Shown one piece after another: positions 47,777 to 57,958 of a stretch of 64,000 bases of DNA. Position numbers and translations under genes: made by a program. The notes under the pieces are model-generated. The model was not told the origin of the DNA and did not search any database. It saw only the letters and a list, made by a program, of their open reading frames with translations. The stretch is from contig NZ_JAAIVI010000017.1 of assembly GCF_011008905.1 (NCBI RefSeq), positions 372,001 through 436,000 on the forward strand, given 5' to 3'. This stretch comes from Wenzhouxiangella sp. XN201 (GTDB taxonomy: Bacteria; Pseudomonadota; Gammaproteobacteria; Xanthomonadales; Wenzhouxiangellaceae). Numbering within the stretch: the stretch's first letter is position 1; each line of letters begins with the position of its first letter.

Positions 47777-49029
47777 CGTGCGTCCTCGTGCTGATCGGTC
47801 AGGCGAATCAGGGCCAGGCGGCTGGCGCGCTTCAGCCAGGCGGCGACGGTGTCGTCGTCGAGTGACTGGTCCAGATCCCGGAATTCGCGCGAACCGATCA
47901 ATGGGCTCATGGCTTCACGGCCGCGCTGGACCAGGCGATCGTACTCTTCGCTGTCGGGCGCCTCGAGCGCCAGCAGCCGTCGCGCGAGCAGGCCGCGCGG
48001 GTCGGACTGGCGGGCCAGGCGCTTGAGATCCAGCTGCGGCAGCAGCGCCGACTCGATCTTCTGGATAAAGCAGGCGATGCCGGCCTCGTTCCACGACCGG
48101 CCGTCGGCGGCCAGTTCGCCGGCGGCCGCCGTGATCTCGCTGGCCCGGCCGCTTTGTCCCGTGAGCGTGATGCGAAAGCCGACCGCCAGCGGCGGTTCAT
48201 CGTGCTCGGCCAGGCCCTGGATGCGATCGCGCGTGCCGGCCAGAATGCGTTCGCCGAGCCCGGCGGCATCGTCGAGTTCGGTGCAGTCGATTTCGATGGC
48301 TTCATAGCGCATCGGTGCGAGGGGTTGGTGCTCGGCGGTGATCTTCTGTTTCCCGACCTGCAACAGCCAGGGCCCGCGCGGCCCGGTTTCTGAAGCGCGC
48401 AGGGCGGTGACCGAGCCGAGATAGCCGATCGGCCGATCGCCGTCGAGCCGGTCGGGGCGATGAATGTGGCCGAGTAGCCAGGCGTTGACCGGTGTGGCCT
48501 CGAGTTCGCTCGTGCTGACCGGAGCGTAAGGGCTGTCGGCCTGATCGAGATCGCAGTGCAGCAAGCCGATGACCGGGTACTTGCCGCGCTGGATTTGGAG
48601 CTTCGACAGTGGGCTCTGGCGGACCTGCTCGCGCGGAAACGACCAGCCGACAATGTCCAGGTTGCCGAGGCGGCGTGTCTGCCATTCGCCGCCGGCGCCG
48701 AGCAGTTCGAGGCCGTCGATTTCGTCGGCCAGCCGCGGCAGGATAAGCGTGTCGTGGTTGCCGGCGACGGCCAGTACGGGTATGTCGGCAGCCACCAGCT
48801 GCTCGATGCCGGCCTTGAGTTGGCCGTAGCCGACGAAGAAGTCGCGACCCTGATCGACCAGGTCACCGGCGAGCAGCACGGCGTCCACGTTACGGTTCAG
48901 GGCAAGTTCCACGCAGCGCGTCCAGGCCGCTTCCGGGCCGAGCGCGTCGCGCCGCCGGTCGAGATCCTCCGGGATCGCTGACGGCGGCCGTCCAAGATGC
49001 ATGTCGCCGATTGCAAGCAGCGTGGTCAC
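47773..49029 (-). CDS. SbcD/YhaO-like metallophosphoesterase nuclease
   Basis: A 418-aa calcineurin-like phosphoesterase with the Mre11/SbcD motif set: GDMHLG (residues 8-13), AGDLVDQG, AGNHD, LLHCD and LLGHIHRPD. The C-terminal 150 residues are helical and probably bind the partner ATPase. It is the catalytic half of a two-gene complex; its stop overlaps the start of the ATPase by ATGA. The pair resembles YhaO-YhaN of Bacillus more than E. coli SbcDC. It is the first gene of the pair; upstream is an ABC-F gene on the same strand, about 60 bp away. Confidence 0.9.
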   Translation of the reverse strand: MTTLLAIGDMHLGRPPSAIPEDLDRRRDALGPEAAWTRCVELALNRNVDAVLLAGDLVDQGRDFFVGYGQLKAGIEQLVAADIPVLAVAGNHDTLILPRLADEIDGLELLGAGGEWQTRRLGNLDIVGWSFPREQVRQSPLSKLQIQRGKYPVIGLLHCDLDQADSPYAPVSTSELEATPVNAWLLGHIHRPDRLDGDRPIGYLGSVTALRASETGPRGPWLLQVGKQKITAEHQPLAPMRYEAIEIDCTELDDAAGLGERILAGTRDRIQGLAEHDEPPLAVGFRITLTGQSGRASEITAAAGELAADGRSWNEAGIACFIQKIESALLPQLDLKRLARQSDPRGLLARRLLALEAPDSEEYDRLVQRGREAMSPLIGSREFRDLDQSLDDDTVAAWLKRASRLALIRLTDQHEDAR

Positions 49030-49092
49030 GTGTCGGGGGCCCTCAGGAACGACGGTTCAACATAAATGAAACGGCCCGGAGCGACAAGCCGG

Positions 49093-51000
49093 TCAGCCTT
49101 GTTCTGCTTCGAGCGCTTCGGCGGCCTCCATCCACGCCTGCTCGATTTCATCCAGCGATTCCCGCAGTTCGGTCTGGCGGGCGAGCAATTGTTGCAGGCG
49201 CTCGGACTGGTCGTCTTCGTATAGCGCCGGGTCGGCCAGTTCGGTTTCGAGATCGGCCAGCGCGCGATTGGACTGTTCGAGCTGGCGGTCGAGCTTGTCG
49301 ACGCGGTTCTGCAGCGGTTTGATGCGGGCCCGGCGCTCGGCCTGGTCGCGGCGCCTGGCCTTGCGGGCATCGGCCGAATGCGGCCTGGCAGCCTCGGAAG
49401 CGGCGGGTGAGGCGCTCTCCCCAGCGGCGCTCCCGCGCTCCTGCAGCCAGCGGCGGTAGTCGTCGAGATCGCCCTTGAAGGGTCGCACACCGCCGTCGGC
49501 CACCAGCCAGTAGTCGTCGACCGTATTGCGCAGCAGGTGGCGGTCGTGGGACACCGTCACCACGGCCCCTTCGAAGCCCTGCAGGGCCATGGTCAGGGCG
49601 TGACGCATCTCGAGGTCGAGGTGGTTGGTCGGTTCGTCGAGCAGCAGCAGGTTGGGCGCCTGCCAGACCAGCAGGGCCAGCACCAGGCGCGCCTTTTCCC
49701 CACCCGAGAACGGTGCCACCCGGTCCGTGGCCATATCGCCGCGAAAGTCGAAGCCACCGAGAAAATCGCGCAGGCTCTGCTCGCGCTCGTCGGGAGCGAT
49801 GCGTTGCAGATGCGTGACCGGGCTGGCCTCGGGGTCGAGTTGTTCGAGCTGGTGCTGGGCGAAGTAGCCGATTTTGAGGTTGCGGGTCAGCGTGATGCGG
49901 CCGGCCAGGGGTTCGAGCTCACCGGCCAGGGCACGAACGAAGGTCGATTTCCCGGCACCGTTGAGCCCGAGCAGACCGATGCGATCACCCGGCGCCAGGC
50001 TGGTCGAAATGGCGTCGAGCACAACCGTCTGACCGTAACCGAGCCGTACGTTCTCGAGATGAACCAGCGGATTGGATGCGCGTCGCGGTTCAGGAAAGAC
50101 GAAGTCAAAGGGCGAATCGGCGTGTGCGGGGGCGACCTGCTCCATGCGTTCGATCGCCTTGAGCCGGGCCTGGGCCTGGCGCGCCTTGGTCGCCTTGGCG
50201 CGGAAGCGGTCGACAAACTGCTGCATATGCGCGATCTGGCGCTGCTGCTTCTCGAAGGTCGCCTGCTGCTGGGCCAGTTGTTCGACGCGCTGACGCTCGA
50301 AGTCGCTGTAGCCACCGCGGTAGGTGTTGAGCTGCCGCTGTTCGATGTGGATGATTTCTTCGATCACGTTGTCGAGAAAATCGCGGTCGTGCGAAATCAC
50401 CACCAACGTGCCGTCGTAACGCCTGAGCCAACCCTCCAGCCAGTCCACGGTTTCCATATCGAGGTGATTGGTTGGCTCGTCGAGCAGGAGCAGGTCCGAG
50501 GGGGTCATCAGCGCCCGCGCCAGGCTCAGGCGTATGCGCCAGCCCCCCGAGAAACTGCCGACCGGATTCTCGTGCGCGTCGGCCGAAAAGCCCAGTCCAT
50601 TGAGCAGGGAGCCGGCGCGTGCGCGGGCCGTGTAACTGTCGGCATCGTCCAGCCGGGCGTGCGCCTCGGCAATGGCGTGGCCGTCGCTGCCGCTCTCGGC
50701 GCTGACCAGCGCGGCTTCGGCATCTCGCAGGCGCTGGTCACCGTCCATCACGTACTCGATGGCTGGCCGCTCGAGATCGGCGATCTCCTGGGCCATGAAC
50801 CCAATGGTCCAGTCATCCGGAACCGACGCGTCGCCCTGATCGACCGACAGCTCGCCCAGGAGCAGGCTGAACAGGCTGGATTTTCCGCTGCCGTTGGCCC
50901 CGACCAGCCCGACCTTGTGACCGGGATAGATCGTGGCCGAAGCGTCCTCGAGCAGGGGCTCGGGGCCGTGGCGGAGGGTGATTCCAGAAAGATTAATCAT
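49093..51000 (-). CDS. ABC-F ATPase (YheS/Uup-like)
   Basis: A 635-aa soluble protein with two ABC domains and no membrane part. Walker A motifs are GANGSGKSS (about residue 36) and GLNGAGKST (about 347). The signatures SFSGGW and PFSGGEKAR are each followed by DEPTNHLD. The arm and linker between them is charged (QQQATFEKQQRQ). The C-terminal 110 residues form a coiled coil. ABC-F proteins of this type act on stalled ribosomes. The ATG at 51000 begins the first strand; the longer frame to 51135 passes through a tandem repeat. Confidence 0.93.
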   Translation of the reverse strand: MINLSGITLRHGPEPLLEDASATIYPGHKVGLVGANGSGKSSLFSLLLGELSVDQGDASVPDDWTIGFMAQEIADLERPAIEYVMDGDQRLRDAEAALVSAESGSDGHAIAEAHARLDDADSYTARARAGSLLNGLGFSADAHENPVGSFSGGWRIRLSLARALMTPSDLLLLDEPTNHLDMETVDWLEGWLRRYDGTLVVISHDRDFLDNVIEEIIHIEQRQLNTYRGGYSDFERQRVEQLAQQQATFEKQQRQIAHMQQFVDRFRAKATKARQAQARLKAIERMEQVAPAHADSPFDFVFPEPRRASNPLVHLENVRLGYGQTVVLDAISTSLAPGDRIGLLGLNGAGKSTFVRALAGELEPLAGRITLTRNLKIGYFAQHQLEQLDPEASPVTHLQRIAPDEREQSLRDFLGGFDFRGDMATDRVAPFSGGEKARLVLALLVWQAPNLLLLDEPTNHLDLEMRHALTMALQGFEGAVVTVSHDRHLLRNTVDDYWLVADGGVRPFKGDLDDYRRWLQERGSAAGESASPAASEAARPHSADARKARRRDQAERRARIKPLQNRVDKLDRQLEQSNRALADLETELADPALYEDDQSERLQQLLARQTELRESLDEIEQAWMEAAEALEAEQG

Positions 51001-51107
51001 TTCGTTGGCTGGTTTGCTCGTTCGCTTGTTTGCCGGTTCAGGCTTGCGGTGATCTGCGATCGCCACTTCCGGCCCGGCGGCGTATGGTAGCGCAGTACTA
51101 TGTTGTG

Positions 51108-51131
51108 CCAACCAGCCAACCAGCCAACCAG
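51108..51131 (+). repeat. Short tandem repeat before the YgjP gene
   Basis: Three exact copies of CCAACCAG ending two bases before the ATG at 51134. They occupy the place where a ribosome binding site would be, and none is visible otherwise. On the other strand they lie in the leader of the divergent ABC-F gene. Confidence 0.8.
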
Positions 51132-51133
51132 CC

Positions 51134-51841
51134 ATGACTTACCGCCTTCGCCACCATCCCCGGGCCCGACGCGTCAAGCTGCGCGTCGAGCGCGACGGTG
51201 CGCTGGTCGTCACGGCGCCCAGAGGTGTACGGCGTGGCGAGGTTGATCGCTTCGTGGCGACGCAGGAAGGCTGGATTGCCCGTGTGCGGGAGCGATTGGC
51301 CCGGCAGAGGGCGGGGCGCGATCCGGCCATGTTCGGCCTACGCCCGATGCGTATCGAGCTTCCAGCACTGGGAGAACACTGGTGCGTGGTCTACGGCGAA
51401 GGGGAAGAAGAAGTTCGCCATTGCGATTCCGAACGACCCGGTCGGTCCGTGCATCTGCCAGCGAACGAATCGAATCAGGCGACCGTCCTGCGCCTGCAGG
51501 ACTGGCTCAAGCGGCGGGCTCGCCGCGCGCTGACCCCCTGGGTGGATGAGTTGGCCGAAATGCACGGCATGGACCACGGCCGGGTCAGTTTCCGTAATCA
51601 ACGCTCACGTTGGGGCAGCTGTTCGTCGACCGGCAATCTCTCGCTCAACGCCAGGCTGCTGTTCTGCTCCCCCGAAGCCTGCCGCTACGTCCTCATCCAC
51701 GAACTCGTTCACCTCGAGCATCCCAACCACTCGCCCGCGTTCTGGCAACGCGTCGCTGAACTCTGTCCGGCGTATCGCCAGCACATGCGGGAACTCAAAG
51801 CCGTCTGGAACGCTCTCCCGGACTGGGTCACTGTTGCCTGA
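51134..51841 (+). CDS. YgjP-like (M48/DUF45) metallopeptidase
   Basis: A 235-aa protein of the YgjP/WLM-related group. The zinc motif HELVHLEHPNH (about residues 191-201) follows the conserved RSRWGSCSSTGNLSLN. It is a predicted small cytoplasmic metallopeptidase; its substrates are unknown, although relatives are linked to repair of DNA-protein crosslinks. The start directly follows a tandem repeat, with no Shine-Dalgarno sequence. The stop codon touches an R1 repeat element. Confidence 0.88.
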   Translation: MTYRLRHHPRARRVKLRVERDGALVVTAPRGVRRGEVDRFVATQEGWIARVRERLARQRAGRDPAMFGLRPMRIELPALGEHWCVVYGEGEEEVRHCDSERPGRSVHLPANESNQATVLRLQDWLKRRARRALTPWVDELAEMHGMDHGRVSFRNQRSRWGSCSSTGNLSLNARLLFCSPEACRYVLIHELVHLEHPNHSPAFWQRVAELCPAYRQHMRELKAVWNALPDWVTVA

Positions 51842-51972
51842 AACCGCAGATTACGCAGATTGACGCAGATTTTTCAGCAACCTGATTGAACGCATTCCAA
51901 GGCGGGTGAAACAGGGCAGAAAATGGAATTCGACCCAATTTAATCTGTGTAAATCTGCGTAATCTGCGGTTA
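51842..51972. repeat. Dispersed inverted-terminus repeat, family R1, second full copy
   Basis: About 131 bp starting right after the ygjP stop. The left terminus has three phased units (CCGCAGATTA, CGCAGATTGA, CGCAGATTTT). The right terminus (about 51937-51972) is its inverted complement, reading AATCTGCGTAATCTGCGG at the end. The centre is unlike that of the copy at 722-876. Confidence 0.78.
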
Positions 51973-51973
51973 C

Positions 51974-52002
51974 AAAAAAAGCGCGGCCAGGGGCCGCGCT
52001 TC
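51974..52002 (-). terminator. Rho-independent terminator of hppA
   Basis: On the minus strand a GC-rich hairpin (GCGCGGCCCC/GGCCGCGC type, two-base loop) is followed by a run of seven T. It lies 27 bases after the hppA stop codon, a standard intrinsic terminator. Confidence 0.88.
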
Positions 52003-52028
52003 AATGGGTTCTCTTGAACGAGATCTGA

Positions 52029-54050
<2,022 letters not shown>

Positions 54051-54142
54051 CTTGTCTCCCGAAAAAAACAGGCAGGTTATGGCGAAAAAATCGGCAGTGA
54101 CCGGGACCCGATTAAAGTGCTCGAGTCCGCAAAACCGGGTAA

Positions 54143-54174
54143 TTGTAAGTAAAAAAGCCGTTTCTTGCTATACT
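54143..54174 (+). promoter_or_regulatory. Candidate promoter of the ACT-(EP) gene
   Basis: A good -10 box TATACT at 54169-54174 with a weak TTGTAA at 54143 (20 bp apart), in an AT-rich gap between the divergent hppA and ACT-(EP) genes. The -35 assignment is tentative. Confidence 0.45.
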
Positions 54175-54272
54175 CTGCGGCCTTTTCCGGCTTTCGCATT
54201 GAAAAATGCGGGGACTAGCCGGGGTTGCCAGCAGCCAGTCGCCGACTAGCCAAACAGAGGGGCCCGTCCGAT

Positions 54273-54860
54273 ATGACCGAAGTTGTCGTAACGCTTTCGC
54301 TGACCCGCAAGTCGGGCATGCTTGCCGCCGCTATATCGGCGGTGGCGCGTGCCGGGCTGCAGTTTCAGTCCCATCGTTTCGTCGATGGCGACGAGGGACA
54401 AGAGCTGTTGTTGATGGCGGAAAGCGAAACGGAGATTGAAGACCCCACAGCACTGATGGAGGCGCTGGAGAAGGTCCGGGGAGTATCGGGCGTGGTCGAT
54501 TTCGAAGTCGCGGGCCGCTCGCTATTGCATGCGCCGCCGGAGCCCGAGCCCGAGCCCGAGCCGGAGCCAGAACCGGAACCCGAGCCGGAACCAGAACCAG
54601 AACCAGAACCAGAACCGGAACCAGAACCGGAACCAGAGCCCGAGCCCGAGCCCGAACCCGAACCCGAACCCGAACCCGAACCGGAACCGGAACCGGAACC
54701 GGAACCGGAACCTGAGCCGAAGGCGGCGTCGGAGCCCGACGAGGCGGAGGCCGATCGCTCAGCCTCATCCGAAGATGGCGCCAAAGGCGAAGGTCGGCGC
54801 ACGGACCCCGCCGGACGAGTGCGTCGTTCCATGGTCCGTCGTCGCCGTCTGACTCGCTGA
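54273..54860 (+). CDS. ACT-like protein with 30 Glu-Pro repeats
   Basis: A 195-aa protein. Residues 1-80 have an ACT-like pattern: [20 protein letters not shown], then [13 protein letters not shown] and [19 protein letters not shown]. Residues 90-149 are exactly 30 Glu-Pro dipeptides, followed by an acidic stretch and a basic Arg-rich end ([12 protein letters not shown]). EP repeats form stiff, extended rods, as in TonB linkers, but there is no signal or membrane segment here. Function is unknown; the domain call is inferred. The start at 54273 begins the ACT-like part. It is followed after 53 bp by ppa in the same direction. Confidence 0.8.
   Translation: MTEVVVTLSLTRKSGMLAAAISAVARAGLQFQSHRFVDGDEGQELLLMAESETEIEDPTALMEALEKVRGVSGVVDFEVAGRSLLHAPPEPEPEPEPEPEPEPEPEPEPEPEPEPEPEPEPEPEPEPEPEPEPEPEPEPEPEPEPEPEPKAASEPDEAEADRSASSEDGAKGEGRRTDPAGRVRRSMVRRRRLTR
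54540..54719 (+). repeat. Hexanucleotide Glu-Pro coding repeat (30 units)
   Basis: 180 bp of GA(A/G)CC(N) units. The synonymous variants (GAGCCC, GAACCG, GAACCA, GAACCC) occur in blocks: a run of GAGCCC, then mixed GAACCA/GAACCG, then GAACCC, then GAACCG. The blocks look like successive local expansions and make unit-number variation likely. Confidence 0.9.
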
Positions 54861-54913
54861 TCCCGGCCCGGGCACTATAATTCCCGCAGACTCTTCGATC
54901 TGCGGGGCGCAGC

Positions 54914-55447
54914 ATGAACGTCAACGACATTGCCCCGGGCGTCAATCCGCCCGACGACTTCAACGCCGTCATCGAAATTCCCCTCGACGGCCCGCCGGTC
55001 AAGTACGAGGTCGACAAGGCCACCGGAGCCATCCACGTCAACCGCTTGCTGGCCACGGCCATGCGCTACCCCTGCAATTACGGTTTCGTGCCCAATACCC
55101 TGGCCGAGGATGGCGATCCGCTTGATGTAATGGTGCTCATTCGCGTGCCGCTGATGCCGGGCTCGATCATCCGCTGCCGGCCGATCGGCTTTCTCGAGAT
55201 GTCCGACGAGGCCGGTCGCGACGTCAAGATCGCCGCTTTGCCGATCGAGAAGGTTTCGCCGTTGCACGAGGACATTCAGTCGATCGACGACCTGGCCACC
55301 TTCTCTCGCCGCAACATCCGCCACTTCTTCAGCCACTACAAGGATCTGGAAATGGGCAAGTGGGTCGAGGTGCTGGGCTGGCACGGGCCGGATGAGGCGC
55401 GTGCGGAGATCATGAAGGCGATCGAGGCGTTCGGTAAGACCAACTAA
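54914..55447 (+). CDS. ppa: Inorganic pyrophosphatase (family I)
   Basis: A 177-aa soluble family I pyrophosphatase that hydrolyses pyrophosphate to phosphate in the cytoplasm. Active-site blocks are KYEVDKATGAIHVNR, YPCNYGFVPNTL and DGDPLDVMVL (metal-binding Asp residues). The length is normal. The start at 54914 is the N-terminal MNVND. A hairpin after the stop probably ends the transcript. The gene sits near the membrane pyrophosphatase on the opposite strand. Confidence 0.96.
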   Translation: MNVNDIAPGVNPPDDFNAVIEIPLDGPPVKYEVDKATGAIHVNRLLATAMRYPCNYGFVPNTLAEDGDPLDVMVLIRVPLMPGSIIRCRPIGFLEMSDEAGRDVKIAALPIEKVSPLHEDIQSIDDLATFSRRNIRHFFSHYKDLEMGKWVEVLGWHGPDEARAEIMKAIEAFGKTN

Positions 55448-55454
55448 CTCCGTC

Positions 55455-55476
55455 GTCCCGGCCAATGAGCCGGGAC
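55455..55476 (+). terminator. Hairpin after ppa
   Basis: Perfect 8-bp stem GTCCCGGC/GCCGGGAC with a 6-nt loop, seven bases after the ppa stop. There is no T-run. Confidence 0.5.
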
Positions 55477-55547
55477 CGCGCACCTATCATTGCAGCACGG
55501 CCTGGCTGACCGCGAGCTCCCGCATAGGCACTGGAGATGGTACGTGT

Positions 55548-56540
55548 TCAGGGAAGTGCGCCCTGCTCGCGCAGGATCTTGACGAGCGCCCGGGTAAAGC
55601 GCGCGCGGTCGCCCTGGTCGATGTGGGAGGTGTCCGGCAGCTCCAGTGCGGTCAATGTCGGGTGATCATCGAAGTGGATGGTGATCGCGCCGGTCGCTGC
55701 GCCCAATCGATCCCAGTAGCGCTTGCGCGGATAGTTTTCCCGATCGAGCGCCCAGTGTTCGTCGGCCGTGGGCATGCGCAGGAAGACAACCCGCCCGCCG
55801 CGCGACTGAATGGCCTGCACAGCCTGCCGTACGGGTTCGAGATCCTCAAGCCAGCGCTCGGCATCGGGTGGCGGGTGTTGTCGATAATCCTCCGCCAGCG
55901 AAGCGACGAAGTGCCGCCGCAGGCCCGGTACGTCGGCCTGTTCGTAATCCGCGGCGATCGTGCGGTCATCCAGCAAGCGTGTGTAGTGACGCGGTGGCGG
56001 CTGGCCGGCGAACCAGCCGACCAGGCGTTGCATCAGGTTGAACTCGCTGCCGGCGCTCACCAGCCGCCGCTGCAGGGCGCTCAGCAGTTCTCGTTCCACG
56101 CGGCGCTGCGGACCGAAGTCACGCTCGTAGTGCCGCACCCAGGGCGCGCTCATGTCACGGAACCAGTGCGCCAGTCCGCGCGCGTCGACCGCCACCAGCA
56201 GCACACCTGCAAAGTGCTCGTCAGCGGCCAGGTCCTCAAGCACCGCAACCGGGTAGTGGCCGTTGATGGCCAGTGAGGTCGCCTCCCAGCCGGGCATGGC
56301 CCGCTCGAAAGCCCCGGTCGAGAAAGCCAGCTGAATGCGCGAGGCGCCAGCGACGGCAAAATTGCGGGTCTGGTCGACGTGGCTGACGCGATCGCGATGG
56401 GCCGCCCACAGGTCGGGGTCGTCGTAGAGCGACGGTTCGTAGCCCCTTGCGCGCCAGAGTCCTTCCCAGGCGGCAATCGTGCCCGCGGCCACCAGCAGGG
56501 CCAGGACGATGACGGCGATGGGTCGGCGCGGCGAAGGCAT
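55548..56540 (-). CDS. SGNH-like envelope acetylation protein (AlgJ/AlgX-like)
   Basis: A 330-aa protein with a single N-terminal membrane segment (about residues 8-26) and a periplasmic domain. Two blocks suggest an SGNH-hydrolase fold: VAGASRIQLAF (block I type GxS) near residue 65 and LPDTSHID (the Asp-x-x-His of block V) near residue 305. Such proteins act with MBOAT acyltransferases to O-acetylate surface polysaccharides. Overall similarity to characterised members is weak. It starts two bases after the MBOAT stop, so it is coupled to it; it is the last gene of the operon. Confidence 0.68.
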   Translation of the reverse strand: MPSPRRPIAVIVLALLVAAGTIAAWEGLWRARGYEPSLYDDPDLWAAHRDRVSHVDQTRNFAVAGASRIQLAFSTGAFERAMPGWEATSLAINGHYPVAVLEDLAADEHFAGVLLVAVDARGLAHWFRDMSAPWVRHYERDFGPQRRVERELLSALQRRLVSAGSEFNLMQRLVGWFAGQPPPRHYTRLLDDRTIAADYEQADVPGLRRHFVASLAEDYRQHPPPDAERWLEDLEPVRQAVQAIQSRGGRVVFLRMPTADEHWALDRENYPRKRYWDRLGAATGAITIHFDDHPTLTALELPDTSHIDQGDRARFTRALVKILREQGALP

Positions 56541-56542
56541 GG

Positions 56543-57958
56543 TCAGAACTGGAAGTAGATGAAGGCCCGGTTTTCGCCGGGGCTGAGCAGTACGGCGGCC
56601 AGCAGCGCTCCGACGAAAACGCCGCGCAGCGGCCAGGTCAGCCTGACGTAGTCCTGCTCGATCTCGCGCCGGCGGATCAGCGCGTGCCAGGCCAGCAGCA
56701 CGGTCATGCTGCCCAGCGCCAGCCAGCCGGCGACGCTCAGGCCTGCATCGCCGGCGGAGAACAGGTCGGCCAGAAAGCGGCCGGCCTGGTTCAGGTTCTC
56801 GGCCCGGAATGGCACCCAGGTGAGTGTGACGACCAGGAAGGTGATGGCGATCCAGATCGGCTGCATGAAGCGCGCGCCCAGCCAGGCGGCTTTCTGACCC
56901 AGCGGTCGCAGCGCATGCTCGATCACCAGCCACAGGCCGTGAGCCAGGCCCCACAGCACGAAGGTCCAGGCCGCGCCGTGCCACAGCCCGCCCAGGCCCA
57001 TGGTGATGACCAGGTTGCCGAGCGTGCGCGCGCGGCCGTGGCGGTTACCCCCCAGGCCGAAATAGAGGTAGTCGCGAATCCAGGTCGACAGCGAAATGTG
57101 CCAGCGCCGCCAGAAATCGGAAAAGCCGACGGCAGCATAGGGTGCATGGAAGTTCTTGGGCAGTACGAAGCCGAACACCCGCGCCGCGCCGATGGCACAC
57201 AGCGAGTAGCCGGCGAAATCGCAGTAGATCTGACCGCTGAAGGAAAAAATCGCCGCCCAGGCGGCCAGCGTGCCGGTGGTGCCGGCGGTGGCAAAGCCGG
57301 TGTCGACCACCGGTGCGAACAGGCTGTCGGCGAGCACGGTCTTGAGGAACAGCCCGCCGACCATCAGGGCCGTTCCGATCTCGAGATTGGCCGCTGTCAT
57401 CGGCCGCGCCGCGGCCAACTGCGGCGCGAACTGCTCGTAGCGCACGATCGGCCCGGCCACCAGTTGCGGGAAGAAGCTGACGTAGAGCGCGTAGTCTGCA
57501 AAGTCCTCGCCCGGCGTGATGCGCCGGCGATAAACGTCGAAGGTGTAGCTCAGGGTCTGAAAGGTGTAGAAGGAAATACCGATCGGCAGCACCAGGTCGA
57601 GCAGGGGCGCCTGAAACTGCAGACCCAATCCCAGCCAGTCGAGCAGCTCGTTGTAGTTGGCAATCAGGAAATCGGCGTACTTGAACCAGCCCAGCAACCC
57701 GAGGTTGACCATGATCGACAGCAGCAGCCAGGCCCGGCGCCGGCCCTGATGGGTGCTGGCATGCAGGCGTTTGGCGGCGTGCCAGTCGACCACGGTCGAG
57801 ACCACCAGCAGCCAGATGAAGACCGGATTCCAGGCGGCGTAGAAGAGGTAGCTGGCCGCCAGCAGTTCGAACTTGCGAATACGCCAGCCGCGGCTCAAGG
57901 CCACGAGGCCCCAAAGGGCGACGATAAACAGCGCGAAGGTAAGCGAATCGAAGGTCAT
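56543..57958 (-). CDS. MBOAT-family O-acyltransferase (AlgI-like)
   Basis: A 471-aa polytopic membrane protein with about ten helices, the length of AlgI. The catalytic His is in GLGGLWHGAAWTFVLWG (about residue 322). Other family blocks are PIGISFYTFQTLSYTFDVYR, FFPQLVAGPIVRY and FWRRWHISLSTW. It probably moves acetyl groups across the cytoplasmic membrane to an envelope glycan or lipid. It overlaps the methyltransferase gene by four bases and precedes the SGNH gene by two. The acceptor is unknown. Confidence 0.93.
   Translation of the reverse strand: MTFDSLTFALFIVALWGLVALSRGWRIRKFELLAASYLFYAAWNPVFIWLLVVSTVVDWHAAKRLHASTHQGRRRAWLLLSIMVNLGLLGWFKYADFLIANYNELLDWLGLGLQFQAPLLDLVLPIGISFYTFQTLSYTFDVYRRRITPGEDFADYALYVSFFPQLVAGPIVRYEQFAPQLAAARPMTAANLEIGTALMVGGLFLKTVLADSLFAPVVDTGFATAGTTGTLAAWAAIFSFSGQIYCDFAGYSLCAIGAARVFGFVLPKNFHAPYAAVGFSDFWRRWHISLSTWIRDYLYFGLGGNRHGRARTLGNLVITMGLGGLWHGAAWTFVLWGLAHGLWLVIEHALRPLGQKAAWLGARFMQPIWIAITFLVVTLTWVPFRAENLNQAGRFLADLFSAGDAGLSVAGWLALGSMTVLLAWHALIRRREIEQDYVRLTWPLRGVFVGALLAAVLLSPGENRAFIYFQF

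Noticed and set aside
54365-54832. Minus-strand frame encoding a long Gly-Ser repeat
   Set aside because: Reverse reading of the Glu-Pro hexamers; the plus-strand gene has a folded head, start context and ppa following it.
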